The translations under genes and the position numbers were made by a program. The notes below the pieces were generated by a model, which searched no databases, was not told where the DNA came from, and saw only the letters and a program-made list of their open reading frames with translations. A stretch of 64,000 bases of DNA, taken from positions 5,325,820 through 5,389,819 of the forward strand of contig CM067569.1 of NCBI GenBank assembly GCA_034336665.1, written 5' to 3'. Source of the DNA: Luscinia megarhynchos (Eukaryota; Chordata; Aves; Passeriformes; Turdidae). Below are positions 1-10,600 of the stretch, piece after piece; the stretch's first letter is position 1; every line of letters begins with the position of its first letter.

Positions 1-440
1 TTTATTTTTCTCTGGCAGTGCCAAATCTGTGTTCAGTCCTTCCAGTCCAAAAATATTTGAAACCTTGAAACTCAGCCCCAGCTATGCAGGTCATTCCAGC
101 TTTCAAAACCCTCCAACACTTCTGCACAGCATCTCCTGTATTATTAATGCCATCCATCTTTCAGATATTCATGGTTACAGTGACTGTTTCTTTCCATGAC
201 ACTTTTTTATATCCTGTTCTACACGAGAGATACAAAGACTGCAATTCAGCTGTGTGCTTATATAGAATAAAGATACTTAAGATCACTTTTTTTTCCCTAA
301 TGCTGATGAACCAGAAGAACCAGTGGGGTTTTTAAGGCTCCTGAATTCAACCCACACTCTCACAGGCAAGGAGGAATTTTGCTCCAAGCCTACAAATGGG
401 TCAGCCAGGCCAGGGGAGGGGAAGTGGTCAGTGGGTGGCT
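1..440. other. Unique non-coding sequence, nothing recognised
   Basis: AT-rich sequence with only short chance reading frames on both strands. I see no repeat family, RNA gene or exon-like segment here. Confidence 0.6.
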
Positions 441-567
441 CATGGAATGAGAAGGGGATCAGGCACCACACTGGGGATTCTATGGAATAGGAAGGGGATC
501 AGACACCCCCCTGGAAATTTTGTGTGGAATATGAAGGGGATCAGACACCCACCTGGAAATTTTTGTA
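441..567 (+). repeat. Three-copy minisatellite, 40-42 bp unit
   Basis: Three head-to-tail copies begin at about 441, 481 and 523. Each carries the core GGAAT..GAAGGGGATCAG.CACC, then CTGG and a T-rich end. Copies 2 and 3 are the closest pair and differ at only a few positions; copy 1 has diverged more at its 3' end. Periods of 40 and 42 bp are read from the positions of the shared GGAAT. The last two copies stay in one reading frame on the plus strand and would give a repeated RHPPGNF peptide, but no start, splice or codon evidence supports translation. It is most likely a short non-coding tandem duplication. Confidence 0.85.
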
Positions 568-2392
568 CCACAGCCTGATCTCTCATATTGGGGCTCTGAA
601 ACCCTGAGGATGTGCCCCCAAATCCACCACACAGCTGTGCCAGACTGAGTGGTGGTGATTTGCTTTGAACTTCCCAGTTCATTGTTATTCAAAACCTTCA
701 ATGATGACAGAATTAAGGTGATTTCTTTTGCACTTCTTCCATGAGTCTGAGGCAGAGCATCCCTCCTTCCATAACAAATAACAAATCAGGTTATGCCCCT
801 TGGACTTGAACAGAGAAAAGCACACAGAGCACAGGGAGCAGGCAGAAATGGAGCTTTGGCATTTCTGCCTCCCAAACAGAACAATTTAAAACTTCCAAAG
901 CAGCCAGACAAAAGACATGGAAGCAGCAATTACTATTAATGCTGAACTCCATCCATCAGTCACTTTCTGTCCTGAATTTATTTTCAAGGGGCATAAGTAG
1001 TAAAGTCCATTTCTCCAACAGGAAAAAATTCTAGAAAATAGGGGGACAGAGATTAAATCTTATAGTTGGCTCAAATCCATCAAGATACTTAATGAGACTT
1101 TTTTTATGCTCTTTGACTCCCCCATCCTTACAATGAGCTGCTTAACAAAGCACCTGGGATCAGCTTCCAGGCACAATCTGTACTCAGATTCTATCCAGAT
1201 TGATGTGTTTACTCAGCACACAGAACTAATTAGAACTTAACTTGCCTAATTTCTTCTTCAGAAACAAATCTGACTTCTTTGCATTTTAGAGCCCAGTAAA
1301 AGATGTTTCACTATTTCAGTTGGGTAAAAAAGCACCTGTCCTAAGTAAATGATGTTCCTCTGTGATGCATAATGAATGCAGTGGTGCTCACTAATAAACC
1401 AGCCAGGTCTATAAACTGAATGTTGCTGAAATGAATTATTTTCTAGTTTCAAATCCTTAAATCAAACTCTAATATGTCTCCAAATTCTTATAGAGATTTC
1501 AGCATACATCAGTATATTTAAATATTAGAGCAAGTCCTGCTACAACTGCCTTTTCCATCTGTTGTAGTTTCTGCTGAAAAGTAGAATATTAATAAATGAC
1601 AAACCAAACCCAAAAATGTTTCTAAACCACACATACTCTCAAAAGGGCATTATCAAGATTTATTTAGAGATTCAGTGACAAGACAAAGCAGGAACTCAGA
1701 GTGTTTTCTAAGCACTGAGCTGTATTTCCCTGGGGATGCTTAGGAATGCTTTCAGTATTGCAGGCCTAGTAACAACCCCAGGATATTCTGCATTTCCACC
1801 CTGCAGGACTTTGTGGGCTGCCAATAGCAGGTTTAGGGACTCAAACTCCAGAAGTGATTTGGTCACTGGTGTGTCCCAGGCTCAGAGGAGCCCAGGACCC
1901 AGGTGCCCAGCACACCCATTGCCCAAATCCTACAACCCTGCAGCAAATTTACTGTGCTAATGAAGGAATGTGCTAAGAAACTCCAGGAAAAGGTGAGCTG
2001 AGGTTCTTAAACCCTAAGTCCATTTGTGTTCCAGTCCAAGGAGAAGCATCAACATCTCCATAAACCCCTGGTGCAGGTGGGCATCAGATGCTGAGCAATT
2101 CAGAAATGCTCCACTACCCCACACTCACATTTTGCTTTCTTAAACTGATAGAGAAATGCATTTAAGACATTTTTATCCCAAAGGATTTGACATTTTTTTA
2201 TTCCAAGGAATTTTACTTGAGAATTTTCTTTTTTCACCTGTAACTTTTTTAAACTGACATTCTTGGAGATGTTTGCAAAATAGCTACTTGAAAGCCACTC
2301 AAAACTCACACTGTCATATACTTCTTGACATTAATCTCATTTAAATGGGGGAAAAAAATCCATTTCAACTTCAAAAAATTCTTTTCATGCAG
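568..2392. other. Unique non-coding sequence, nothing recognised
   Basis: Mixed AT-rich DNA. A slightly GC-richer patch lies at about 1780-1940, with no match to a family I know. Reading frames are short and overlap on both strands, as expected by chance. Confidence 0.55.
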
Positions 2393-2524
2393 GAAATATG
2401 CAGGGTTGGGAATATTTTCTGCCTCTCAAGTCCCAAATCCTAAACTCCTGATGAAATGTAGGGAGAGCTTGAGCCATTCTTTATTCATTTTGGAAAGTTT
2501 CCCTCGTATGCACCGATTTAGAAG
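2393..2524 (+). other. Candidate internal exon (weak)
   Basis: A pyrimidine-leaning acceptor (ATTCTTTTCATGCAG) ends at 2392 and a consensus donor (GAAG then GTGAGT) starts at 2525. The enclosed 132 nt are open in one frame, with intron phase 2 at both ends, so the segment could be skipped without changing frame. The peptide is basic near its end (MHRFRR) and matches no domain I recognise. Such acceptor-donor pairs also occur by chance, so this may be a pseudo-exon. Confidence 0.12.
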
Positions 2525-4394
2525 GTGAGTCACCAGCTGAACTCCCTAGCAGAGCTAAATTTCCTTGTGATTTCTCACACCTGCACAAGCTGTGCCTGTC
2601 CATGTGCATGAGCCCTGTCCAAACAGCTTTGTCTTGCCTGGTCCTGTCCCTCATGCAGGCAAGGGATTCAGCCCTTGCCCATGGACTCAGTGCTGCTCAG
2701 ACACATTTCTGTGCCCCACCAGGGTTTGTTCTGGTTTTATTCTGAGCATGGGCAGGCTGGACACCAATACCTGCTGCTAAACCCACTCCTCTCAGTGCCA
2801 GCACGTCTGACAGCTGCTGGTGCTGCTTTCCTTCGAGTTTGCAGACATGGTGCACCCAGTTTCAGTGCACATGCTAAATTGAGCACTTTTTCCCATTTCA
2901 GGCCTTCTCCCTGCTCATCTGAAGTAGTTTTCTACTATGATGTTGCAAATCTTCTCAGTTCTTTATCCAAAGTTCCACAGAACAACAAAACAGGTATCAA
3001 CAGAAATATCTACTGCTGGCATATGTGTTTTCCACTTTGCTAAATGCAGAAAAAGAAGTATTTTAGCTCTGCAGACCTGAAGTGGTGCTTTAGCTATTGA
3101 TTTCTATCCAAAACACTCCCCTGGATTTTTCACCAGAGCCCAATCTTCCCCAATAACACATAATTACCTGTTGCAGACAACATCCCTCCAATGTGGCTCC
3201 AAATAAAATCTAGTTGTGTGAAAAATCCCATACAAAATCCTATCTCTGTATTTAAAAAAAAATAAAATAGATGATTTCACACATAGCCATCTTTTCCTAA
3301 GCATTCCTATATTTATTCAAACTGGTTTTATTTGCCCATTACTTTGAAAAAGAAAAGTACATGAAGGGATGCAGCAAATGCATTGGCCAAATTAGAGTTC
3401 TTGTTTTAGACCAGAGAAATGCTACAGAGTTCATTGGAAGTTGTTTTTAATGAATGTCACTGTAGGAAGAAAGAATTAGGCCAAGTACAGGTATATTTTA
3501 TTAAAGCCTCTGAGCTCCTAGGCACACAGCAATATTAACAGCAGTGTAAAATGACTTGTGAGATTAATTTGCAAAAGAAATTTGAAGAAAGTATTTGAAA
3601 AGTGTACTACCAAGATTAATAGTCCACACACTAGAAACAGTCATGATTTTCAAGCTGCAAAGTTAAGGATGTTTCAAGAGGTTGTTTTTAGGGAATGGTA
3701 TAATAACTTCATAAATAGCCAAGAGAATGTACATTACTGCTGTACTTTTTATACTCATTAAGGGTGATGATAAAACCACTTTACAAGAGGCCAGAAGTAA
3801 AGTAACAGACATCAGGAAACTGCTTAAAACCCTTAAACTTTCAGAAACTGGATTTGCACTGTTGGATAAAACTCAGTACTGTTTAGGGGTAAAGGAAATA
3901 TAAAATAATTAACTTTTTTAGGGAGAAAGGGTACATCTTTTAGCTGGATCATTAGAGAATGTCCATGGCAGGGCAGATCAGAATAATCTGGTTGATGTGC
4001 CTTGATGAACAACTACAAGAGCACAGCAAAACTGCGCTTTACCTGCTCCTTGCAGACCCTCTGCCTTTAAAAACATGACCCAAACTTCTCTCAAAGTGCA
4101 AAGTTATTGTAGCAGATCAAGACAGAACTGAAAAAGGATGATAAAGAGCACGTTGGCACTACAGAAGAGTAACAAACCCACAAACTGCAGGAACATTATT
4201 TTGACTGTACTGCCACGAGTTCACTGGCTTTCTGCTGTCAAAAAGTGTTGTAATGATTCCATTTTCACTTTATCCTTGTCTCATTAAAGTGAATACTGAA
4301 AAGACTCACTGCCTAAACTCCTCTGGATCTTGGTCACTATCTCTGTAATTGCTGCCCACTAAATGTACAAATTCATTACTGTCATTTCAGCAAT
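2525..4394. other. Unique non-coding sequence, nothing recognised
   Basis: The part at 2590-2900 is GC-richer; the rest is AT-rich. Its frames of up to 122 codons have no domain features. No repeat family is recognised. Confidence 0.55.
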
Positions 4395-4640
4395 AAATCA
4401 CAGAATCATCACAGAATGTTTGGGTTGGAAGGGACCTTAAATCCCATCCACAGCCACCCCTGCCATGGCAGGGGCACCTTCCACTGTCCCAGGCTGCTCC
4501 AAATCCCATCCAAGCTGGGCTTGGACATTTCCAGGGATCCAGGGACAGCTGCTCTGTGCACCTGTGCCAGGGCCTGCCCACCCTCACAGGGAACAATTCC
4601 TTCCCAAAATCCCATCTAACCCCTCAGTCTATCACCCAAT
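4395..4640 (-). mobile_element. CR1 LINE fragment, 3' end, minus orientation
   Basis: The segment starts with the reverse complement of a CR1 3' terminus (ATCACAGAATG then GGTTGGAAGGGACCTTAAA). It continues through the family's typical CCCTGCCATGGCAGGGGCACC, CAGGCTGCTCCAAATCCC, CCTGTGCCAGGGCCTGCCCACCCTCACA order. It covers roughly the last 240 bp of the element, so it is a strongly 5'-truncated copy, as is usual for CR1. The short reading frames on both strands here are by-products of the repeat. The right edge is approximate because similarity fades after about 4620. Confidence 0.93.
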
Positions 4641-5477
4641 TCAAGGTTCTTGTCATTTTCCAGGTACTTTACATGCCTGTACTCCAGGAATTTGTCCCTA
4701 GAAGATTTCAGCACGTTATGATCTCTTTGCTGTTTAGTTGTTGCACCCTGCAGAGCTGACAAGGAGCATCCAGTGCCAAAATGCCCCATAAATATGATGG
4801 ACTGTGTGACTGCTGTCATTGCATCCTGCACACAGGCTCACAGATCAGAGGCTCTCCAGGTACACTTTACTGCTGTTAGTTGTGACAAACTCCAAGCCCA
4901 GCAGTGAGCAGGAGGTGCTTACCAGCCTGACACTATCAGGAGAACCCTGGATCTCATTCAGCACACAATTCTGCATTCTGTGATAAACTGTCTTCCTTTC
5001 ATTTTCTGGCTTGACATTACTGGCTATGGTTCAAATACAAAATATTCTCAGAGACTCCAACAAATATTATTTTAACAGAATAAATACAATGATCATCTTT
5101 GTTAATGACTGTTTTTCTCTGACTCCAAAGATTCAAATGTGATCTGCAATTGAAACACTGTTTTCTGCTCTGCCAGCACAGCTTTTGTTTCATCGTCCTG
5201 GCTCCAAAAAATCTCCAAGGTTCATTGCAACACAAATCTTCTCACAGCAGACCTTGAGAGGTCCCCTCAAGATTTTCTGGCTGGCAGAACTGCAGCATTT
5301 GCCAGGATGCTCAGGGCTGTCTCCCAGCCTCCTGTTTATTTACAAGGGATTCCTCTTTCAATATAGTTGTTCTGTGTTTAATTTGCTCCAGTCCTCATCT
5401 CTCCCTCTAAACAGTTTAAAACAAATGTATACAAAACTGTGTATGCATTTTGTTGTGTAAGGCTGATATATGAACTG

Positions 5478-5586
5478 GCTTTGAGCAGCCTGGTCCAGTG
5501 GAAGGTTCCTTGCCCATGGCAGAGGGGTTGGAACTAGAGGAATTTAAGGTCCATTCCAACCCAAACCACAAAGTAATTCCATGATA
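5478..5586 (+). mobile_element. CR1 LINE fragment, 3' end, plus orientation
   Basis: This contains the sense CR1 3' region: GAGCAGCCTGGTCCAGTGGAAGGTTCCTTGCCCATGGCAG (in two parts), then GGGTTGGAACTAGAGGAATTTAAGGTCC and TTCCAACCCAAACCA, ending in an eroded terminal octamer (ATTCCATGATA). About 110 bp remain. It is a 5'-truncated dead copy and encodes nothing. It lies opposite in orientation to the fragment about 0.8 kb upstream, so the two are separate insertions. Confidence 0.93.
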
Positions 5587-6689
5587 AATGTGTGAATATT
5601 ACATAGCATATTATACATAAACCTGGATGACCAAATTTCAGCACTAAAATGTACCTAGGCCTGTGTATGTTGCTGCACAGGATTTCTATTTCAAATCCTG
5701 CTAATAACTTTATGGTCTTTTCAATCAGTTTTGCTAAAATTTTGCCTTCAAGAAGAGAAGTTTCACATAGACTTTTTTGCCATATGATTTATTCTTGGGC
5801 CCATTTGCTCATCTTTGAAATCTGTCTGTACTCCCAGTATGAAAAGGAATTCCAGTGCCATTTAGGATTTATTTCACAGGGAGCTCCCTGACTTTCCTGC
5901 TCAGGGAAGGTGCAGCCTTTACAAAATATCTTTTGGAATTCTGCATCCAAGTCCCAGCACCAGCTTCTTGGAATAAAGGAAGCACATAGAATTGGACCAG
6001 CCCTTACCCATCAGTCCTGAACAGTTTAGATATGCATATACTTATATATTAGTGTGTAGAAGTAAAGAAATAAAAGTGTATCAGAAAAAAAAAGAAAAAA
6101 AGTGCAAACCTAAGTTTGGAAACCAAAAGCTACAAAATCCAGACTGGATTGAAACTCAGATGTGGGCACCACCAGAATATGCAACAAGATAGGGTGGGTT
6201 CAAACTGGTGTGGGACAGAGGCAGCTTTATTCCCACCCCTGTAAACCCACAGTTTCTCAAGAAGCTCTTGGGTTTTTTTCCTACTGGAAAAAAAACCTGT
6301 AGATAGGGGTCTGGATATTATGGAGCAAACTAGGATTCTAATCTATTTGAGAGAGTACTTCTGCACCAATTCTCTTCTTCAGTATCTCTTTCAGAGACAG
6401 AAAGTGTTTAAATTATTGTGCTAGTAAAGCAATGGCAGACAGAAGAAACAGCTGCTCCTGTTGGCACACTTCACTGCAAGTGTGCTCTGGGATGAGTATT
6501 TGGCACTGGGGATAGAGAGAAGCATTTGTCTTTTCAGTGAGTAGAAGCTGGCCATTTTCTGCCACTTCTCACTACATTGCTGCATTTCCTTTCTTTCCAC
6601 TGCCAAATAAAGAAGGGAATTGCTTACCCAGGGACAGTGAATAAGGGTTCAGTTAATTAATGCGTGAAGGGCTCAGGTAGATTTCACAC
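5587..6689. other. Unique non-coding sequence, nothing recognised
   Basis: AT-rich DNA with an A-rich run at about 6084-6101. I see no gene or repeat family. Confidence 0.55.
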
Positions 6690-6741
6690 ATGATGAAAAT
6701 GAGGGTGATCCTCCACTTGCTGCTGCTCACTTATTCATGGG
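6690..6741 (+). other. Candidate first coding exon with signal peptide
   Basis: Three in-frame ATGs (6690, 6693, 6699) open a 17-codon stretch reading MMKMRVILHLLLLTYSW. A near-consensus splice donor (G then GTAAGAG, GT at 6742-6743) follows, leaving phase 1. A basic start, a leucine-rich core and a phase-1 donor fit the first exon of many secreted or membrane proteins. The third ATG has the best context, with A at -3. An in-frame TAG at 6678 closes the frame upstream. I cannot name the protein and found no convincing downstream exon with known domain residues. No TATA box or CpG island precedes it. Chance is a real alternative because short hydrophobic frames next to GTAAG are not rare. Confidence 0.2.
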
Positions 6742-6984
6742 GTAAGAGCCAGCAAAGCAGCAGCACATTGCAGAGAGCAGGGATGTTTCATTCCTTCAGA
6801 CACACACACCAGCAGTGGGGCTCCAGTCTGCTCCCACTCACAGTATGAGCCAAGAGGAAAGTGAATTAAAAGCTGGAGTGCTCTACTTCCCCAAGGCATT
6901 CCCTGCAGCTGAGAGCAAAAAAAAATCTCATCCTGACATGAGGTAGAACCTTTCTTTTAAAAAAAAAGAGAAAAAAGGTCTTGT

Positions 6985-7300
6985 TTTACTCCACTTTCCC
7001 CCTAAGTGGTCCTTCCTGCCGTGGCCATTGAACCCAGTTCTGGCTGGCAGCCTCAGCCCTCCCTGCCCAGCACAGCACGGGGCTGCTGTGCAGACAGGAG
7101 AGAACAGAGAGAACAGAGCCAGAAAACCTCCCTGCTCCAGTCAGCAGCACTGGGGCTGCTCTGGATGGCTGAGGGAGAGCCTGCAGTGAGACACAGAGCT
7201 GAGACCTGCAGGTACACAGCTCAGCCCCTCCTGAGCAGCTCGAGTCACATCCAGGCTTGCTGTGAAATGTTACCAAACTCAGTAGGATCATCTCCTCAGT
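6985..7300. other. GC-richer unique segment with purine-rich tandem core
   Basis: This patch is clearly GC-richer than its surroundings. At about 7096-7120 it holds a short tandem of AGAGAAC units. Both strands carry frames of about 100 codons through it, which reflects composition rather than coding. CpG is scarce, so it is not a CpG island. No family is recognised. Confidence 0.45.
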
Positions 7301-7439
7301 CTGGGTTTTTTTAGGTCAGAGTTGAAAAATTTCAGATTTCATGACTTCTGAAACTGAAATCCTGCTTTCTCTGTGAATACCTGTTACAATTCCTGTTTCA
7401 GCTGATGTCTGGGTAATTTTTGTGGGTCTACGTGAGCAG

Positions 7440-7660
7440 TGTTCCCAAAGTGATGTTACCAACTTGCAGACACTTCGTATCCAGTTTTCCATTAAATCCT
7501 TTGGCCTTAACCCATCAATCCAGCCTGTCCAGATCCCTCTGCAGAGCCTTGCTGCCCTCCAGCACATCCACACTCCCACCCACCTTGGTGCTGTCTGTGA
7601 ACATCCCAACCCTGAGTGCAAAAACAGGGAACAACAGGTGGGAATTGGTTCGGGAAAGGT
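7440..7660 (-). mobile_element. CR1 LINE reverse-transcriptase remnant
   Basis: Read on the minus strand, 7515-7625 encodes a peptide ending VGGSVDVLEGSKALQRDLDRLD, shown here in two parts: VGGSVDVLEGSK and ALQRDLDRLD. This is the conserved stretch just after the catalytic box of CR1 reverse transcriptase. The box, normally FADDT in CR1, reads FTDST, so both catalytic aspartates are disturbed. A frameshift after RLD moves the continuation (GLRPKDLMENW) to another frame. It is an inactive fossil from the polymerase domain, not the 3' end. The 168- and 107-codon minus-strand frames here derive from it. Limits are approximate. Confidence 0.85.
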
Positions 7661-10600
7661 GACCAGCCTGATATTTTTCACCAAGGAATGTGATGGAATA
7701 AGAAGATCCTCTGAGTAGGACCAAATTTCCAGTGGAGGGCATTTGAGGATAAATATGTTGTGAAAAATGCCAGGCCAGTTTGGCTGTGGTGGGAAATGTA
7801 ACAGGGCACAGCTGCTCAGCACACAGATCTCTCACCACTCAACAACTTTGTACCTTCAGAGAGGAGCAAAGAGAATTTCTTGCTTCTTAAATTCTCTCAG
7901 CAATACTTACAGGATAGAATTTACAGAACTTTGCTGAACCTGGGGAACAACTTAGGTCACTTGAAATTTAGAGCTGCTTTAGGGCTGCTCTGAAGTGTGC
8001 TGAGTTAGAGCAGCTGCTGCAGAGCCATTTTATCAGCAAAGAACACCCCAGTGCCTGGCACTCCTTATCCACTGGTACCTGTTCTGCACTTCATTCCTCT
8101 GCCTTTCTATCCCTCATCCTCTCTCCTCTTTCTCTTTGCTGTCCTGGAGATTGTGCAGGGGTCTGCCAGGAGCTGTTACAGAGGCAAAGGATGCCCCAGA
8201 GCCCTGATGTGCTGGGAGTTCAGATTAGAATTTTGGAGTAGGATGCAGCTCCCTTGCCACAAAGAGCTCTCTCTCATCCTAACAACTCAACTAATGCAGT
8301 GATTCCTCTCAGGCAAAGGATCCACTGCAATTCTGTTCTCTGAATATGTATTTTTCAGAAAAAACCCGTGTTCCTGTCATGGCCAGACCTCAGCGTGTTT
8401 GCTGAGTGTTTCCTCTGCAGTAAAACACTTATTTGCACATTTCTTGGGTTAGGTCTGGAACAAACACTTTGAGAGATGAAAGAGCATCAGCAGAACAATA
8501 TACTTGCTGCCACCTGCAGAAAGCAAGATGGGACTAACAATGAGACTGGAAGCACTGAGACAGAAAATAACTCAGGGCTAAGGACTGAAACCTTCAGAAC
8601 ACTGGCAATATCAGAGGCTAACTTGGACAAAATATTGAGAAATAAGTGTTTGGATTGAGATTTAAAAAAACAACACTCACAATAGCCCAGAGCTAAAGAG
8701 TTATGAAAATTCATAGGATGGAGCTGGCCACCCTGTAAGATGTTGTCTTTGTAAAGAGCAGCTATATCATACAGGGAAGGAATTTTCAGCAATGAAATCC
8801 TCATGGCTGCTTCAAAGGATGTTAAAAGTTATTTTAAAGCACATAGAAATGTTTGCTCATTTAAGCACAGCTTGGTTTCCTAAATTCAGATGGATTTGCA
8901 AGACACCAGGTACATATTGTGTATTCAATGCAGCACAACACTGTAAAGGATCTTTGAGAAAAATGGGATATTAGCAACAGATTTTCAATGGAGAAAAAAT
9001 AGACACTACAAAACCATCCATAAAATCAAATAAACAGCAGAAGATATTAAAATACAGAGCACATACACTTATGTGTTTACAAGAGGTACAGCTCAAAGGA
9101 AAGCACTGAAGAGGCGTGAGGAGTCAAAAACAAGTGAAGATGAAATATCATGGCTTTCTGATTTTTATAAATATCTGCAATGCATCAGTACAGACAGTGC
9201 TGGACAAAGAATCCAACAGGAATTTTTACAAATTGCTCTGAAAGCTGAGAAAATTTCAAGTCACTTTAATGGACTCAGGGCTGATCAAAACCAAACAGAA
9301 ATTGGAATAAAACTCAGAGGAGAAAATACCAACAGAATTTCAAAAGAAACAGTGAAATATATTTGAAGTTATTTTTTTTATGGGCCATAAGAACAGCTCT
9401 CAACAGGGACAGGGTTTGACACATGTCAAAGAGGAAATGTGGATTTTTTTTTCTAGGTGTTCAGCCATGAGCTTTGTGCAGAACAGCCATCATTCACCTC
9501 ACAAACTGTTTAGATCCTATAATTTTTTCTAGAGCTGACAGAAACATTTCCAATAAGTGATTTTCTCACTAAAATACCTTTTAATGCAGCACAAGTGTTA
9601 CACATACACTGGGACCACCACAGGTTTTTTGCTCAGGAGGATTTTTCTGACCTAAGAGAGAATTTCTTGTCAGAAAGAAGTTCTGTTGTGAAGAAAAGCA
9701 GTTCCATAGTAGATGTTAGAAAAGAAACACCTTGCCAAGTGTTTTGGATAAACAGCATTTCAAATCAAAAATGGGGGATATTGATTATAATTACCAGTGA
9801 ATAAGAAAAGTTCTATTCTCTCTCATTATCTACTCAGAAGAAAAAGTCTGTAACCAACTTTCACTGGAACCTCAAAAGCTGGTCAGGGTTTTCTTCCTGC
9901 AGAAAACAACTCCATTCCAATAACAAAGTACTGATTAGAACATGAGCCCATCACCCACAAGATACACTTAGATCAGAAAGGTGTTATTCTTCTGAGCTTT
10001 AATAGGTTTTATCAGCATTTTATGGGTTAAAAGAACTGATTCTCTTTGTATTGCATTTTTAATAGATACATTTTGAGGCAATACCTTTCAGCATCAGCTG
10101 AAAGACCCGCAGATCACAAAGATGAGCAGCACTTGGAGCAATCACCTGCCTCCTCTCACAGACTAGAGCCACCTTTCATCATTTTAATTCCTCAGAATTT
10201 CAAAGAACCTCCATGAGAAGATGTCCCTCAAAAGGAGCTTTTGAACTCCCCCTTGTGCCAGAGTTATTTTCCAGGCAGACACCACCTGCACCTGGGTGCT
10301 TAAAACTGCCAGGCCCAGGAGACAAAGGGTTTAAATCAATTAACTCATTTCTACACTTTAAAGGGAAGATACAATGGTGAAACCATGGCAAAACATAAGC
10401 AGAATTACTTTTTTCCTCCAGATATCCTAGAATGGCAATATTTTTATTTTCTTCCAAATCCCCACGATGTCTCTGCAAACCACTGTAATACCAATCATCA
10501 GACACATTCCTACTGAGCTGACTCAGTAATCAAATTTCCATTTTCTAGGCACCCAGAACCATCACTGAAAGAGCAATGGAGGCAAGATATGGAAAAAACA

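Noticed and set aside
4923..4957. Minus-strand ATG with hydrophobic MRSRVLLIVSG before a GTAAGC donor, as a second signal-peptide exon
   Set aside because: Too short, with a weak donor. It shows that such patterns arise by chance, which also lowers confidence in the 6690 candidate.
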